This document shows, one piece after another, positions 50,524 to 59,671 of a stretch of 64,000 bases of DNA. The stretch is from Planctomycetota bacterium (GTDB lineage Bacteria > Planctomycetota > UBA1135 > GCA-002686595). A model generated the notes under the pieces. That model was not told the origin of the DNA, ran no database searches, and worked only from the letters and a program-made list of their open reading frames with translations. The stretch lies in NCBI GenBank assembly GCA_012959525.1, contig DUDB01000053.1, forward strand, positions 1-64,000, read 5' to 3'. The position numbers and the translations under genes are program-made. Every line of letters begins with the position of its first letter. Position 1 is the stretch's first letter.

Positions 50524-53039
50524 GGTGCCTCCGTCTCTCCCACCATGGCGCTGGTCTCTTCGGGGGCCTCGCACTCATGGGGCCCGGGGCCGGTGGCCAG
50601 GTGCTCCAACAGTCGGGCGGCGGTCTCTTTCCCCAAGGGGCCCACCTCGGCCAGGGGGCCCACGCAAGCCGGGCATCCCTGGGCACAGTCACAGCGCACC
50701 AGCACCTGCCGCGCGGCAAGCAACAGGGAGCGATGCTCGCGGAAGACCAATTCCCCCAGCCCCACCCCGCCCTGGACCCGATCATAGAGGTACAGCGTCG
50801 GCCTTTGGAAATGGGGTGAGCGCACCTGGGTGGAGATCCCCAGGTCGCTGGGAGAGCAGCGCACGTACAGAGGCGCGACACGTCTGAGCAGATTGCCCAT
50901 CCCCCGCCAAGCCGCACCACGATCCCCCCCCGCGAGCCCAAGATCTGCCGCCGTGGATTCGGACAGCGTCAGCACGAAGGCCTCGGTGGTCAACTCTTCG
51001 GGCGGCAGGTGGATCTCGCCTGCGCCCACGTTCTCGCGACTGTAGAAGCGCACTTTCTTGTACTGCGTGGCGAGAGTCGTCACGTGCACCTCCCCGCGCC
51101 ACACGGAGTAGTCCTCGCCGTTGGAAGGCGCCTCCCCCGCCGGTGAGCCCGGTAACGCCTGCACGCTGCCGGAGGTCCCAGCGGCTCCAGCGGCCACGAC
51201 CTCGGCCGGAACGGGATGCTCGTCCCGTTCGCGCTGGGAGTGGGCCTCCAGGCGCAGGACCCGGACCTCGGTGTTGGTCTCCGCATCGGTGAAGTAGTCC
51301 GAGTCCACCTTGCGCGCGTAGGCGCGACGGTTCGTGTGGTCGAAGCGCTCAATACGCCAGGTCACTCCCTGAACCTGATAGATGGCGCCCTCGTGCACCT
51401 GGGTGATGGAGCTCTCCCTGTCCACCTCGCCAATGGCGTCCCCCGTGTCCATGTCGAGCACCAGCACGTTGTCCGCTTCGCCGCCATTCAGGGACACGTC
51501 TTGGGCGGGGTAGGCGTCCGCCATCCAGTACCAGGTCGCGCCGCGGCGGTGCAGGAAGTGGGACTCCTCACAGAGGTAATCCAGGATGGGTGCCGCCGGA
51601 GCCCCATGGTATTCGGGCTCTTCCTTGAGTGCCCCGGTCTCTGGGTCCTCATGGAAGGGCAGCTCGAAGGCCGCGCACTTGAGCTGCTCGGAGAGGATCA
51701 CCAGATTGTCGGGGTCGATCGCCAGCTCCTCCTTGGGTGCGGCAAAGAGCCAGTCGGGGTGATGCACCAGGAACTGATCGACGGGCTCGGAGCGCGCGAT
51801 CTGGATCACAAGGCTGGGTTTCCCACGCCGGCCCACGCGCCCGGCGCGCTGCCAGAAGGAGGCCTGGCTGCCCGGATACCCCACCAGGACGGCCACGTCC
51901 AGGGCACCGATGTCGATGCCCAGCTCCAGGGCGTTGGTGGACACCACCACCTTGACCTTCCCGTCCTTGAGCCCGCTCTCGATCTCGCGCCGCATGTCGG
52001 GCAGGTAGCCTCCCCGATACCCGCGCACCTGATCCGGATCGAGGCCCATGCGGGAGGCCCCCTCCTTGAGGTAGCGGGTCAGAACCTCAACGGCCGTGCG
52101 CCGACCGCAGAAGAAGATGACCTGCCGGTTGGGGGCGCAGACCTCGCGCGCCAGGTCCCGTGCCTCCTCCAGCGCATTGGCGCGCAAGCCCGCCACGGGA
52201 TTGACGATGGGCGGATTCAGGACGCCGAAGGTGCGCGCGCCCGAGGGGCTCGCATCCTCGTCGATCACTTCCAACTCCCGGCCGAAGAGCCGCCGCGCGT
52301 GAGCACCCGGATTCTTGAGGGTGGCGGAGGACGCGATAAAGGTGGGCTCAGCCCCGTAGTGCCGGGCGATACGCAGAAGGCGCCGCAGGACGTTGGCCAC
52401 GCTCGATCCGAAGACACCCGTAAGGGTGTGCACTTCATCGACAACCACGTACTTCAGATCCCGGAACAACTCCGACCACTTGGCATGGTTGGGCAGGATC
52501 CCCTGATGGAGCATGTGCGGGTTGGTGAGGATCATATGTCCGCGATCCCGCAGACTGCGGCGCACCGATGGGGGCGTGTCCCCGTCGTAGGTGAAGGCGT
52601 GCCAGGGCTGGTCGAGAGCCTCGACCAGGGCCGTCAGCCCAACGGTCTGGTCCTGTGAGAGCGCCTTGGTCGGAAAGAGGAAGAGCGCCCGCGCGGACCC
52701 GTTGCTCTCCAGCAAGGAGTGCAACACAGGCGCCGTGTAGCACAGCGTCTTGCCCGAGGCCGTAGGCGTGGAGATGAGCACGTCCCGCCCATCCAGTGCG
52801 GCCTCGATCGCGCGAGCCTGATGTGCGTAGAGCGAGTCCAGCCCCTGACTGCGCAACACCTCCTGCAGGTACGGATTCAGGCGGGCCGGAAAGGGAGCGC
52901 TCTTGCCGACTCGGGGCTCGACCCCGTGCCAGTGAACGAGCCGTGCGCGCCAGTGCGGATCCGATCGCAGGTGAGCGATCAGGTCGGGCAGCTCCCGATT
53001 CAGGCGGGACTGACGCTGGGCGGCTGGGGAGGGGTGCAT
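50520..53039 (-). CDS. mrfA: DEAD/DEAH-box helicase with DUF1998 zinc domain, MrfA/YprA-like
   Basis: This encodes 839 residues. RecA-like domain 1: LYAHQARAIEAALDG, Walker A TPTASGKT (91-98), VVDEVHTL (DEVH at 201-204), SATLKNPG. Domain 2: VVSTNALELGIDIGALDVAVLVGYPG and QRAGRVGRRGKPS. The C-terminal DUF1998 region carries VRCDCAQGCPACVG, four Cys that bind zinc in MrfA. The order and length match B. subtilis MrfA, a 3'-5' DNA helicase. A stretch near residue 625-660 (EVVAAGAAGTSGSVQALPGSPAGE) looks like an inserted flexible linker. It is upstream of and coupled to the exonuclease gene. Confidence 0.9.
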   Translation of the reverse strand: MHPSPAAQRQSRLNRELPDLIAHLRSDPHWRARLVHWHGVEPRVGKSAPFPARLNPYLQEVLRSQGLDSLYAHQARAIEAALDGRDVLISTPTASGKTLCYTAPVLHSLLESNGSARALFLFPTKALSQDQTVGLTALVEALDQPWHAFTYDGDTPPSVRRSLRDRGHMILTNPHMLHQGILPNHAKWSELFRDLKYVVVDEVHTLTGVFGSSVANVLRRLLRIARHYGAEPTFIASSATLKNPGAHARRLFGRELEVIDEDASPSGARTFGVLNPPIVNPVAGLRANALEEARDLAREVCAPNRQVIFFCGRRTAVEVLTRYLKEGASRMGLDPDQVRGYRGGYLPDMRREIESGLKDGKVKVVVSTNALELGIDIGALDVAVLVGYPGSQASFWQRAGRVGRRGKPSLVIQIARSEPVDQFLVHHPDWLFAAPKEELAIDPDNLVILSEQLKCAAFELPFHEDPETGALKEEPEYHGAPAAPILDYLCEESHFLHRRGATWYWMADAYPAQDVSLNGGEADNVLVLDMDTGDAIGEVDRESSITQVHEGAIYQVQGVTWRIERFDHTNRRAYARKVDSDYFTDAETNTEVRVLRLEAHSQRERDEHPVPAEVVAAGAAGTSGSVQALPGSPAGEAPSNGEDYSVWRGEVHVTTLATQYKKVRFYSRENVGAGEIHLPPEELTTEAFVLTLSESTAADLGLAGGDRGAAWRGMGNLLRRVAPLYVRCSPSDLGISTQVRSPHFQRPTLYLYDRVQGGVGLGELVFREHRSLLLAARQVLVRCDCAQGCPACVGPLAEVGPLGKETAARLLEHLATGPGPHECEAPEETSAMVGETEAP

Positions 53040-53126
53040 TCTGGCGGCGGAACCGGTGTTCGGGTTTTGTGAGGGTAACCCGGACGGAAGGGCAGATCAA
53101 GAGTGTTCAACACCGTCCCGGGCCCC

Positions 53127-54893
53127 TCAGCGCAGCAGTGCGAGCAGTTCGCCGTGCAGCTGCGCCCGGGTCAGCACCGATTGGCCGCCCTCGTAGTCCG
53201 CGCGCACCTCGCCACTCTGCGTCAGGCCGATCCGCACCTCGGTCCCCTCCCCACCGCCGCCCAGGAGCTTCACCTCTACGACGTGGGTGAGCTCGACGCG
53301 CTCGGCCACGTGCCGCTCCGCCCGCAGGTGGGTCAGGTGGTCGAGTAGGGAACGCAACTCCCGCGCCTCGACCTGCACGCGTACGTCCTCGTTCGGATAG
53401 ACCCAGGTCCCCTGCACACTGCGCAGGTAAAGACGCTCCTCCCCGCCCGTGCTCACCACCAGCCGCTTGAGGCTGATCTCATCCACCGTGTACACAAAGC
53501 GCGACAACAGCTCCAGGGGATCCAAATCCAACAACTCGCGCAGTGCGCTCCCCACAAGGCCCACGGCCGATTCCCGCTCACGCAGATAGGCGAACTGCCT
53601 GGTCCCCGTTTCCGAGGGCACCGCCGGTCCGATCCACCCCCCCTGCCGCTGACCGCCCGCCTCGACAAAGATCCCGAGACGCTGGGCGACGTCATCGTCG
53701 AAGTAATCGCTGACGGATTTCTCCCACAGGTAGTCGTGCACCTTCTCCTGCTCAATTATGGACAGGATCCCCGCCACGGCAACGGACTCGGCGGGCCGCT
53801 CTGGCCCCCACTCCCCCTCCGCGTTCAGATAGGCCAGGCTCCAGGACTTGCCGCCAGGTGAACGCGAGAGACGCAAGGCACCCTTCGGCCTGAAGAGCAG
53901 CACGTTCTCGATCTCACGGCGAAAAATGCGCGTCAGAGCCTCATCGTAGAGCTTAGGGGCGTCAAAGAAGACGGCCTCCAGATCGCGCCCCTCGATCGTC
54001 CAGACGTTCGGGAGGCCGACGCGCCTACAGAAGTACGTCCCCGAGCGAGCGGCGAACTCCACCGTCTGAGCCTCGCCCCGCTGATCGGTCAGGGTCAGGC
54101 TAAACCAGGGCTCGTGCAATCCAAATTTTTCCAGTGGCGGCGGGTCGAGGTCTGAGACGAATTGATCGACCCCCAGGCGCGCCAGGACCTGGGCCCAGGT
54201 AGCCACGGCCGCAGGGTCGCCGTGTAGGCGCACGGGACGATCCATGAACCAGTTGGTCTGCTGGCGTTGAATCTCCAGATCCAGGGGCACCTGCCTGTCC
54301 CCGGGATAATCAAATCCCCTGCGCGAGATGGTGACCACGCTCTTGCCATCGATCTCGAAGATGCGCCGGCTACGCCACTCGAGGATGTCGTTTTCCAGGG
54401 CCACCTCGAGGTTGCGCATGGTGCGCAGGATGCGGCCGTCCACTTCGGCGAACACGCGCATCTGGTCCAGGTCCACGGCCCCCATGCTCACCCGGTGCAG
54501 ACGCTCGCTACCATCCTCGAGAACTTCATGTAGCTCCAACACAGCCCGCGGAGGAGACAGACTCGACCGGGCCAGCTCCCGCTCTTCCGTTGGCACGAGC
54601 TGGGCCGTGTTCCGCACGACGCGCAGGAGCGCAACCACGAGCTCCTGGCGAGCGGGGTAGGCAATGGGGTCGACGATGTTCCAAATCCCACGCCCATCGC
54701 GGGCGAGCCCTAGGTGCAGGGAGCGCTCCACGTTCTCCACCCGGATGCGATCCACCCGGGACGGATCCAGCCCTTCAAAGAGGGCGAACTCCCTGCGGCC
54801 GAAGTCCGGGTCTTCGCTCTGCCCCTGATACCAGGCTGCCCAACCCAGACCCACAACCAGTAACGCCAGGAACGCCGTGGTGAAGCGACTCAT
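53127..54893 (-). CDS. DUF4340-domain membrane-anchored protein
   Basis: This encodes 588 residues. One N-terminal helix (FLALLVVGLGWAAWY) anchors it, followed by a large, mostly beta extracytoplasmic region with repeats of the DUF4340 type (FALFEGLDPSRVDRIRVENVE; LEVALENDILEWRSRRIFEIDG; SLTLTDQRGEAQTVEFAARSG). The family is regularly found next to GldG-like proteins in ABC operons; its molecular role is unknown. It overlaps the GldG-like gene by 4 nt and is the last of four coupled genes. Confidence 0.85.
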   Translation of the reverse strand: MSRFTTAFLALLVVGLGWAAWYQGQSEDPDFGRREFALFEGLDPSRVDRIRVENVERSLHLGLARDGRGIWNIVDPIAYPARQELVVALLRVVRNTAQLVPTEERELARSSLSPPRAVLELHEVLEDGSERLHRVSMGAVDLDQMRVFAEVDGRILRTMRNLEVALENDILEWRSRRIFEIDGKSVVTISRRGFDYPGDRQVPLDLEIQRQQTNWFMDRPVRLHGDPAAVATWAQVLARLGVDQFVSDLDPPPLEKFGLHEPWFSLTLTDQRGEAQTVEFAARSGTYFCRRVGLPNVWTIEGRDLEAVFFDAPKLYDEALTRIFRREIENVLLFRPKGALRLSRSPGGKSWSLAYLNAEGEWGPERPAESVAVAGILSIIEQEKVHDYLWEKSVSDYFDDDVAQRLGIFVEAGGQRQGGWIGPAVPSETGTRQFAYLRERESAVGLVGSALRELLDLDPLELLSRFVYTVDEISLKRLVVSTGGEERLYLRSVQGTWVYPNEDVRVQVEARELRSLLDHLTHLRAERHVAERVELTHVVEVKLLGGGGEGTEVRIGLTQSGEVRADYEGGQSVLTRAQLHGELLALLR

Positions 54894-56467
54894 CCAGTCG
54901 CCCCCGCGCGCGCTCGCAGACTGGCCACGAGTATCCCCAGAAGCAGGCAGAGACCAGGCAGGTAGCCCCAGGCCAGACGGCTCAGGAGCGGCAGCGCTGC
55001 CTCGCGCTTGTCGACGGGGATTAGCCGAACGTCCGGATTGCGGGCCGAAATAGACAGGCGATATTCGCGGTCCAGGACCCAGTTGAAGACGTTGCGCAGC
55101 AGGTCCTGGTTGTAACGGAAGGCACCGTTGGTGAAGGCCATGGACGAGCCAAAAACGACCACCCGCGCCTGGGGCTTCTCCTCCATGGCGGGCTGAGGCG
55201 CCGCGTCCGCAGGCGGAAACGCCGAGGCCAAAGCCAGCTCGAAACGCCGCCCCGTGGCCTCAAGCGCCGGATCCGGTCGGAAGTCCAGGGTAGGGCCCGT
55301 TCTCCCGGGCTGGAAGCCATCCACCCAGGACTCGGCCGAGGAGAAGAACAAGGGCGAGGTCACGCCACCAGCGGGCTGGGCCGTGCGCCGCATGGGGTGT
55401 GTGCCAGACACGACGAAGCTGCGCTCCGCCCGCTTGATCGGCAGCATCAGCGGATGCCCCGCCATGTTGTTCGGGCTCACGGCGAACGACGAGACCTTGG
55501 GATCGCCGACAGACAGGCGTCCGGTCTGCGGATCGACCACCGGCTGACAGACGATGCCCTCCTGAATCTCGATGCCAAAGCGCGCACTGAGCTCACCCAC
55601 CCGACTGGTGGCGAGGACGGCGTCCTCGGGATGGGGAACGAGAACCAGGCGGCCGCCGGCTCGCACCCAGGCCTCGATACTGCCCAAGAGCTCGTCGCTC
55701 AGGGCATCGGTCGCGCCGATCAGCGCGAGGCACGCGCAGTCGGCGGGGATGGGTCCGTCCGTGAGCGGATTCCAGCGGCTGACCCCCAGGCCATCCTGAG
55801 CCAGCTGTCGGTCGAGTTCGCTCAGCCCGCTCGAGGTGGTGTCGTCCACCTCCCGCTCGCCGTGCCCCACGATGAAGTAAACCTCGCGCGCGGCGCCGCG
55901 GGTCACCTTCAGCATGGCGGAGATGAGGGCGCGCTCCGCAGCGAACTCCACGATCCGTGCCGGACGCGATGCCGGGGGCGGAGCACCCGGATCAAAAACG
56001 GCCAGGGCCCCGTTGAGTGACACGACCTCCCTCTGGTCGCCGAAGGAGACCACGACGCAGTTTTCGAAGCCCCGGAGATGGAGCTCAGATAGGCGCCGCT
56101 CGATGGCCTCGACATCGCGAATGTCATTCTCCCGCAGGTCCACACGATCGAAGCTGGCGTCGCGCAGGGTTCGCAGCAGCCGCCGCGTACGCTCCTGGGC
56201 GATGTAGGCGACCTGGGTCAGGGGCGGCTCCTCGGGGCGGAAGAACACATCCAAGGTAACGGTCCCGGGTAGGCGCTCGAGCACGCTCGCGCTCGCTTCG
56301 CCCACCGTGTTCTGACCGGTGGCCGTCCAGTCCATGCGCACGCGCAGGTCCGGCCGGGCCGCGAGCCAATTGATCAGTAGCACGGCCACCAAGGCCAGCC
56401 CCACCGTCAGCCCCACGCGACCGGCGATCTGCAGGCGCTCCGCCCAACCCTGACGCTGAGCGCTCAT
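54890..56467 (-). CDS. GldG-like ABC transport auxiliary protein
   Basis: This encodes 525 residues from ATG 56467 (ATGA overlap with the permease gene); GTG 56476 is an alternative. An N-terminal helix (VGLTVGLALVAVLLINWLAA), a periplasmic domain and a C-terminal helix (LLSRLAWGYLPGLCLLLGILVASL) match the ABC_transp_aux/GldG layout. Typical blocks are RMDWTATGQNTVGEAS, GTVTLDVFF, REVYFIVGHGE and AWVRAGGRLVLVPHP. In Bacteroidetes GldG belongs to the GldAFG transporter needed for gliding; here gliding cannot be inferred because the operon type is widespread. Confidence 0.87.
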   Translation of the reverse strand: MSAQRQGWAERLQIAGRVGLTVGLALVAVLLINWLAARPDLRVRMDWTATGQNTVGEASASVLERLPGTVTLDVFFRPEEPPLTQVAYIAQERTRRLLRTLRDASFDRVDLRENDIRDVEAIERRLSELHLRGFENCVVVSFGDQREVVSLNGALAVFDPGAPPPASRPARIVEFAAERALISAMLKVTRGAAREVYFIVGHGEREVDDTTSSGLSELDRQLAQDGLGVSRWNPLTDGPIPADCACLALIGATDALSDELLGSIEAWVRAGGRLVLVPHPEDAVLATSRVGELSARFGIEIQEGIVCQPVVDPQTGRLSVGDPKVSSFAVSPNNMAGHPLMLPIKRAERSFVVSGTHPMRRTAQPAGGVTSPLFFSSAESWVDGFQPGRTGPTLDFRPDPALEATGRRFELALASAFPPADAAPQPAMEEKPQARVVVFGSSMAFTNGAFRYNQDLLRNVFNWVLDREYRLSISARNPDVRLIPVDKREAALPLLSRLAWGYLPGLCLLLGILVASLRARAGATG

Positions 56468-57255
56468 CCACGCCACCTCCTGGATTCCAGGCTGCGAGTG
56501 GTTAGGAACAGAAACAGGCTTATCCAGGTCAAGAAGAAGATCACCTCGGCACTGTCGAGAACGCCCTGGAAGTAGGAGTTGCCAAAGTGCCGGCGCACGT
56601 CCATGCGCTCCAGAGCGCCTCCGATCCAGGCTTCCGCCACCTCAAAACTCCCGAACAGATCCGCGAACAGAACGCGCATCTGAACGAGCAGCATCCCACC
56701 CAGTGCGGGCATCATCACCCACAACAGGCACGACATGAAAGCCAGGAAGGCAGCCAGTAGTGGTATGTCCGTTATGGAGCAGGCCACCAGACCGATGGCT
56801 ACGAAGAGCGCCGAGGAGAGCACCGCCCCCATGTAAATGGTGATCACCTGACCCCAGTCCGGTGCCACACCCCACAGGGACAGAGCCCCCGCGTAGATCA
56901 GCAAGGACGACCAGAGGGTCGCCATGAATGCCGTGCCTGCCAGGAACTTGCCGGTCACGACGGCCGCATCGCTGACCGGCGCCGTGCGGAGATATTCAAG
57001 GGTCCCGTTGGCAGCCTCCTCAGTCAGCAGACGCATGGCCAGCAGCGGTGAGAGCACCAGCATCAGCGCCCAGAAGAAGAAGTTCCCGCCGAAGACGAAC
57101 TCGAGGGAGGCCGTCACGTCCCCCATTGTCTGGCTGAGAACCAGCGAAAACAGATAGCCGTTCAGGAGCAAGGACACGAAGAGCAGGATCCAGGCCAGAG
57201 GCGCCGCGAAGAGCCCCGCCAGCTCGCGACGGAAGATGATGAAGGTGCCCCTCAC
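56464..57255 (-). CDS. ABC-2 type transporter permease, GldF-like
   Basis: This encodes 263 residues. Six hydrophobic segments are visible: WILLFVSLLLNGYLFSL, FFFWALMLVLSPLLAMRLL, TAFMATLWSSLLIYAG, AVLSSALFVAIGLVACSI, AAFLAFMSCLLWVMMPALGG and IFFLTWISLFLFLTTRSL. The LLTEEAANGTLEYLRTAPVSDA block between helices 2 and 3 is the hallmark of GldF/NosY-type permeases. It overlaps the ATPase gene and the GldG-like gene by 4 nt each. Confidence 0.9.
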   Translation of the reverse strand: MRGTFIIFRRELAGLFAAPLAWILLFVSLLLNGYLFSLVLSQTMGDVTASLEFVFGGNFFFWALMLVLSPLLAMRLLTEEAANGTLEYLRTAPVSDAAVVTGKFLAGTAFMATLWSSLLIYAGALSLWGVAPDWGQVITIYMGAVLSSALFVAIGLVACSITDIPLLAAFLAFMSCLLWVMMPALGGMLLVQMRVLFADLFGSFEVAEAWIGGALERMDVRRHFGNSYFQGVLDSAEVIFFLTWISLFLFLTTRSLESRRWRG

Positions 57256-58445
57256 GCCTCGTCCTCCTCATCCTCGCAGCCCTCGTCCGGCGACTCGCTG
57301 GAGCTGACGGGCTTGGACAGGTCTCGGCTGCCGCCGCCGTCGAAGGGATTGAGGCTGTAGAAGTTGTCCTTCTGGCCGGGAGTTCCGAGGGACGGAGTGT
57401 CAGCGGCGGGCGTCTCGGGCATGAGATCCAGCCCGGAACCAGAAGCGCCATCAAGAGCGATGGGCTCCACGAAGGCCGGAGCGGCCTGGGGGGTCGCCGC
57501 CGGGCTCATCGAAGCCTCACCCACCACCAGGCTCGCGAAGAGGGACTCCAGGGTGGGTCGCACCTCGGAGAGCTCGCGCAGAGCCCAGCCCTTCTGTGCC
57601 GCCAGGGCGCCCACGTCTTCCCGCAGGTCGCCGCTCCCCGTCAGAGTGAAGCCGTCGTGGATACCCACGCGTTCGGTAATTTGAACGTCCTCGACACCGG
57701 GCAAGGTGGCAAGCAGACTGCGCGCGGCCTCCGCGTCCCCCACCATGGCCTCGAGGCGTACGTGCCCCGCACCTCCGAGGGTAGCAATCAACTCCTCACG
57801 GGCACCGTCCGCCACCACGCGTCCCTCACGCAGGATGATCACGCGGTCGCTCATGCTCTCCACCTCGGCCAGGATGTGGGAGGAGAGGAGCACCGTGTGC
57901 TCACCGGCCAGCTCGCGGATCAGGGTTCGGACCTCCGCCCGTTGCAGAGGATCGAGACCGCTGGTGGGCTCATCGAGAATCAACACCTCGGGATTGGGGA
58001 GCAGAGCCACCGCCAATCCCACCCGCTGGCGCAGGCCACGGGACAGATGCCCCACAAGTTGACGCCGGCGCCCCAAGACCCCCACCCGCTCAAGTACCTC
58101 TGGAACGCGCCCGGCCAAGTCCTTGCGGCGCATGCCGTGCAGCCGACCCTGGAAAGCCATCATCTCCTCAACGCGCATCTCCTTGTAGAGGGGCACGGAT
58201 TCGGGGAGGTAGCCGATGTGCTTGCGCACCTGCAGGGAGTCTCGCAGCACGTCATAGCCGGCCACCTTGAGGACCTCGGCCGAAGTAGCCGCAAGGTAGC
58301 CTGTCAGGATCCGCATGCTGGTGGTCTTGCCGGCGCCGTTGGGACCCAGGAAACCCACAACCTCCCCGGACTCGAGGGAGAAGCTCACATCATCCACGGC
58401 TACCAGGGAGCCGAAGCGACGGGTCAGGTGGGAGACTTCGATCAT
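57252..58445 (-). CDS. ABC transporter ATP-binding protein, GldA-like, with long C-terminal extension
   Basis: This encodes 397 residues from ATG 58445 (TACCCT 10 nt upstream). The ATPase domain (1-225) has Walker A GPNGAGKTT, signature LSRGLRQRVGLAVAL (the usual LSGG is LSRG) and Walker B VLILDEPTSGLDP. Residues 225-310 form the regulatory region common to drug/gliding exporters. The last ~85 residues are low-complexity and acidic (ESPDEGCEDEEDEA), of unknown function. It is the first gene of the ATPase-permease-GldG-DUF4340 operon. Confidence 0.9.
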   Translation of the reverse strand: MIEVSHLTRRFGSLVAVDDVSFSLESGEVVGFLGPNGAGKTTSMRILTGYLAATSAEVLKVAGYDVLRDSLQVRKHIGYLPESVPLYKEMRVEEMMAFQGRLHGMRRKDLAGRVPEVLERVGVLGRRRQLVGHLSRGLRQRVGLAVALLPNPEVLILDEPTSGLDPLQRAEVRTLIRELAGEHTVLLSSHILAEVESMSDRVIILREGRVVADGAREELIATLGGAGHVRLEAMVGDAEAARSLLATLPGVEDVQITERVGIHDGFTLTGSGDLREDVGALAAQKGWALRELSEVRPTLESLFASLVVGEASMSPAATPQAAPAFVEPIALDGASGSGLDLMPETPAADTPSLGTPGQKDNFYSLNPFDGGGSRDLSKPVSSSESPDEGCEDEEDEA

Positions 58446-58744
58446 GGGGCGCAGGAGGGTACCCCCAGCCGGGGCGAGCCTCAACGGAGGTCTACGAACC
58501 AACGCTGGATGGAGACTCCAGTTCAAACCCCGTGCCATAAGAAATCTACGGTGAAGGGGCACCTGGGGACGCCCAGGGCCGGTCTAGGGGGGGGAACTCG
58601 TGCAAGATCGCCCGGGCCATGTGCGCTGGACGCCCACGCGCCGGAACCGCCCAGGCGCCCCTCTCCATCCCAGAAAGGCCCCCAGCGGCTAACACCCTGA
58701 CGCTATGCTGCTCGGCTCCTTCCCCCCCCCTCATTACATACCCC
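58446..58744. other. Divergent intergenic region between ABC operon and isomerase-sulfatase operon
   Basis: Nearly 300 nt without a convincing gene. It should carry two divergent promoters. On the plus strand TATGCT at 58704-58709 is a good -10 candidate, 35 nt before the ATG at 58745, followed by a pyrimidine-rich leader with a run of C. On the minus strand TACCCT (58456-58461) lies close to the ATPase start. No operator-like repeats were noticed. Confidence 0.4.
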
Positions 58745-59671
58745 ATGCAACGACGCGATCTCCTCCAAGGTGCCGCCCTCCTGGGCGCGGGTGCATCCCT
58801 GACTCCCCTCGCCGCAGCCGGACACGCCAGCGATTCCTCGGCGAGACCGGGCGCCCCCTTCAAGCTGCCCTATGCCCCGCACTTCGGCATGTTCAAGAAC
58901 CATGCCGGTGGCGACTTCGTCGACCAGCTGAACTTCATGGCCGACGAGGGCTTCACAGCCTTGGAAGACAACGGGATGATGCGCAAGTCGGTGGAGGACC
59001 AGAACCGGATTGCACAGAACATGCAGCGTCTGGGCATGCGCATGGGCGTCTTCGTCTGCAACTTCGGCACGGCCTTCGGCAAGAAGTCGTTCGTCTCCGG
59101 CAAGAAGGAGTTTGAGGACAACTTCAAGAGCGACCTCATGAAGGCCGTCGAGACGGCCAAGCGCGTGAACGCCAAATGGATGACCGTCGTTCTAGGCGAT
59201 CGCCACCCGGGCATGCGTCAAGGGTTCCAGGACGCGCGCGCCATCGAGATGCTGCGCCGCGGAGCCGAGCTGCTCGAGCCCCATGACTTGGTGATGGTGA
59301 TGGAACCCCTGAACTTCCGCGACCACGCGGGCATGTACCTCGAGCGCAGCGACCATGCTTACATGCTGGCCAAGGCTGCAGATTCACCCGCGGTCAAGAT
59401 CCTGTTCGACATCTACCACCAGGCCATCTCCGAGGGCAACCTCATCCCCAACATCGATCTGTGCTGGGATGAGATCGGGTATTTCCAGATCGGGGACAAC
59501 CCCGGCCGCAAGGAACCCACCACCGGCGACGTGAACTACAAGAACATCTTCAAGCACATCCACAAGAGGGGCTGGAAGGGGATCCTGGGCATGGAGCACG
59601 GCAACGCGGGCGGCGGGAAGGAAGGCGAGCGCGCCGTGATCGACGCCTACCGGGAAGTGGACGGCTTCTAA
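58745..59671 (+). CDS. TAT-exported sugar isomerase/epimerase-like TIM-barrel protein (hydroxypyruvate isomerase family)
   Basis: This encodes 308 residues from ATG 58745. The N-terminus MQRRDLLQGAALLGAGASL is a twin-arginine-type signal, with cleavage near AAAGHA. The mature part follows the xylose isomerase-like/Hyi fold: FMADEGFTALEDNGM, RMGVFVCNFGTAFG, LVMVMEPLNFRDHAGMYL, VKILFDIYHQAISEGNLI (metal-binding Asp/His) and LGMEHGNAGGGKEGE. It probably isomerises a small sugar or hydroxyacid in the periplasm; the substrate is unknown. The TAA overlaps the ATG of the sulfatase gene (TAATG), so they are coupled. Confidence 0.87.
   Translation: MQRRDLLQGAALLGAGASLTPLAAAGHASDSSARPGAPFKLPYAPHFGMFKNHAGGDFVDQLNFMADEGFTALEDNGMMRKSVEDQNRIAQNMQRLGMRMGVFVCNFGTAFGKKSFVSGKKEFEDNFKSDLMKAVETAKRVNAKWMTVVLGDRHPGMRQGFQDARAIEMLRRGAELLEPHDLVMVMEPLNFRDHAGMYLERSDHAYMLAKAADSPAVKILFDIYHQAISEGNLIPNIDLCWDEIGYFQIGDNPGRKEPTTGDVNYKNIFKHIHKRGWKGILGMEHGNAGGGKEGERAVIDAYREVDGF

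Noticed and set aside
51216-52658. 480-codon open frame antisense to the helicase gene
   Set aside because: The sense frame has all helicase motifs in order; the antisense frame mirrors its codon pattern.
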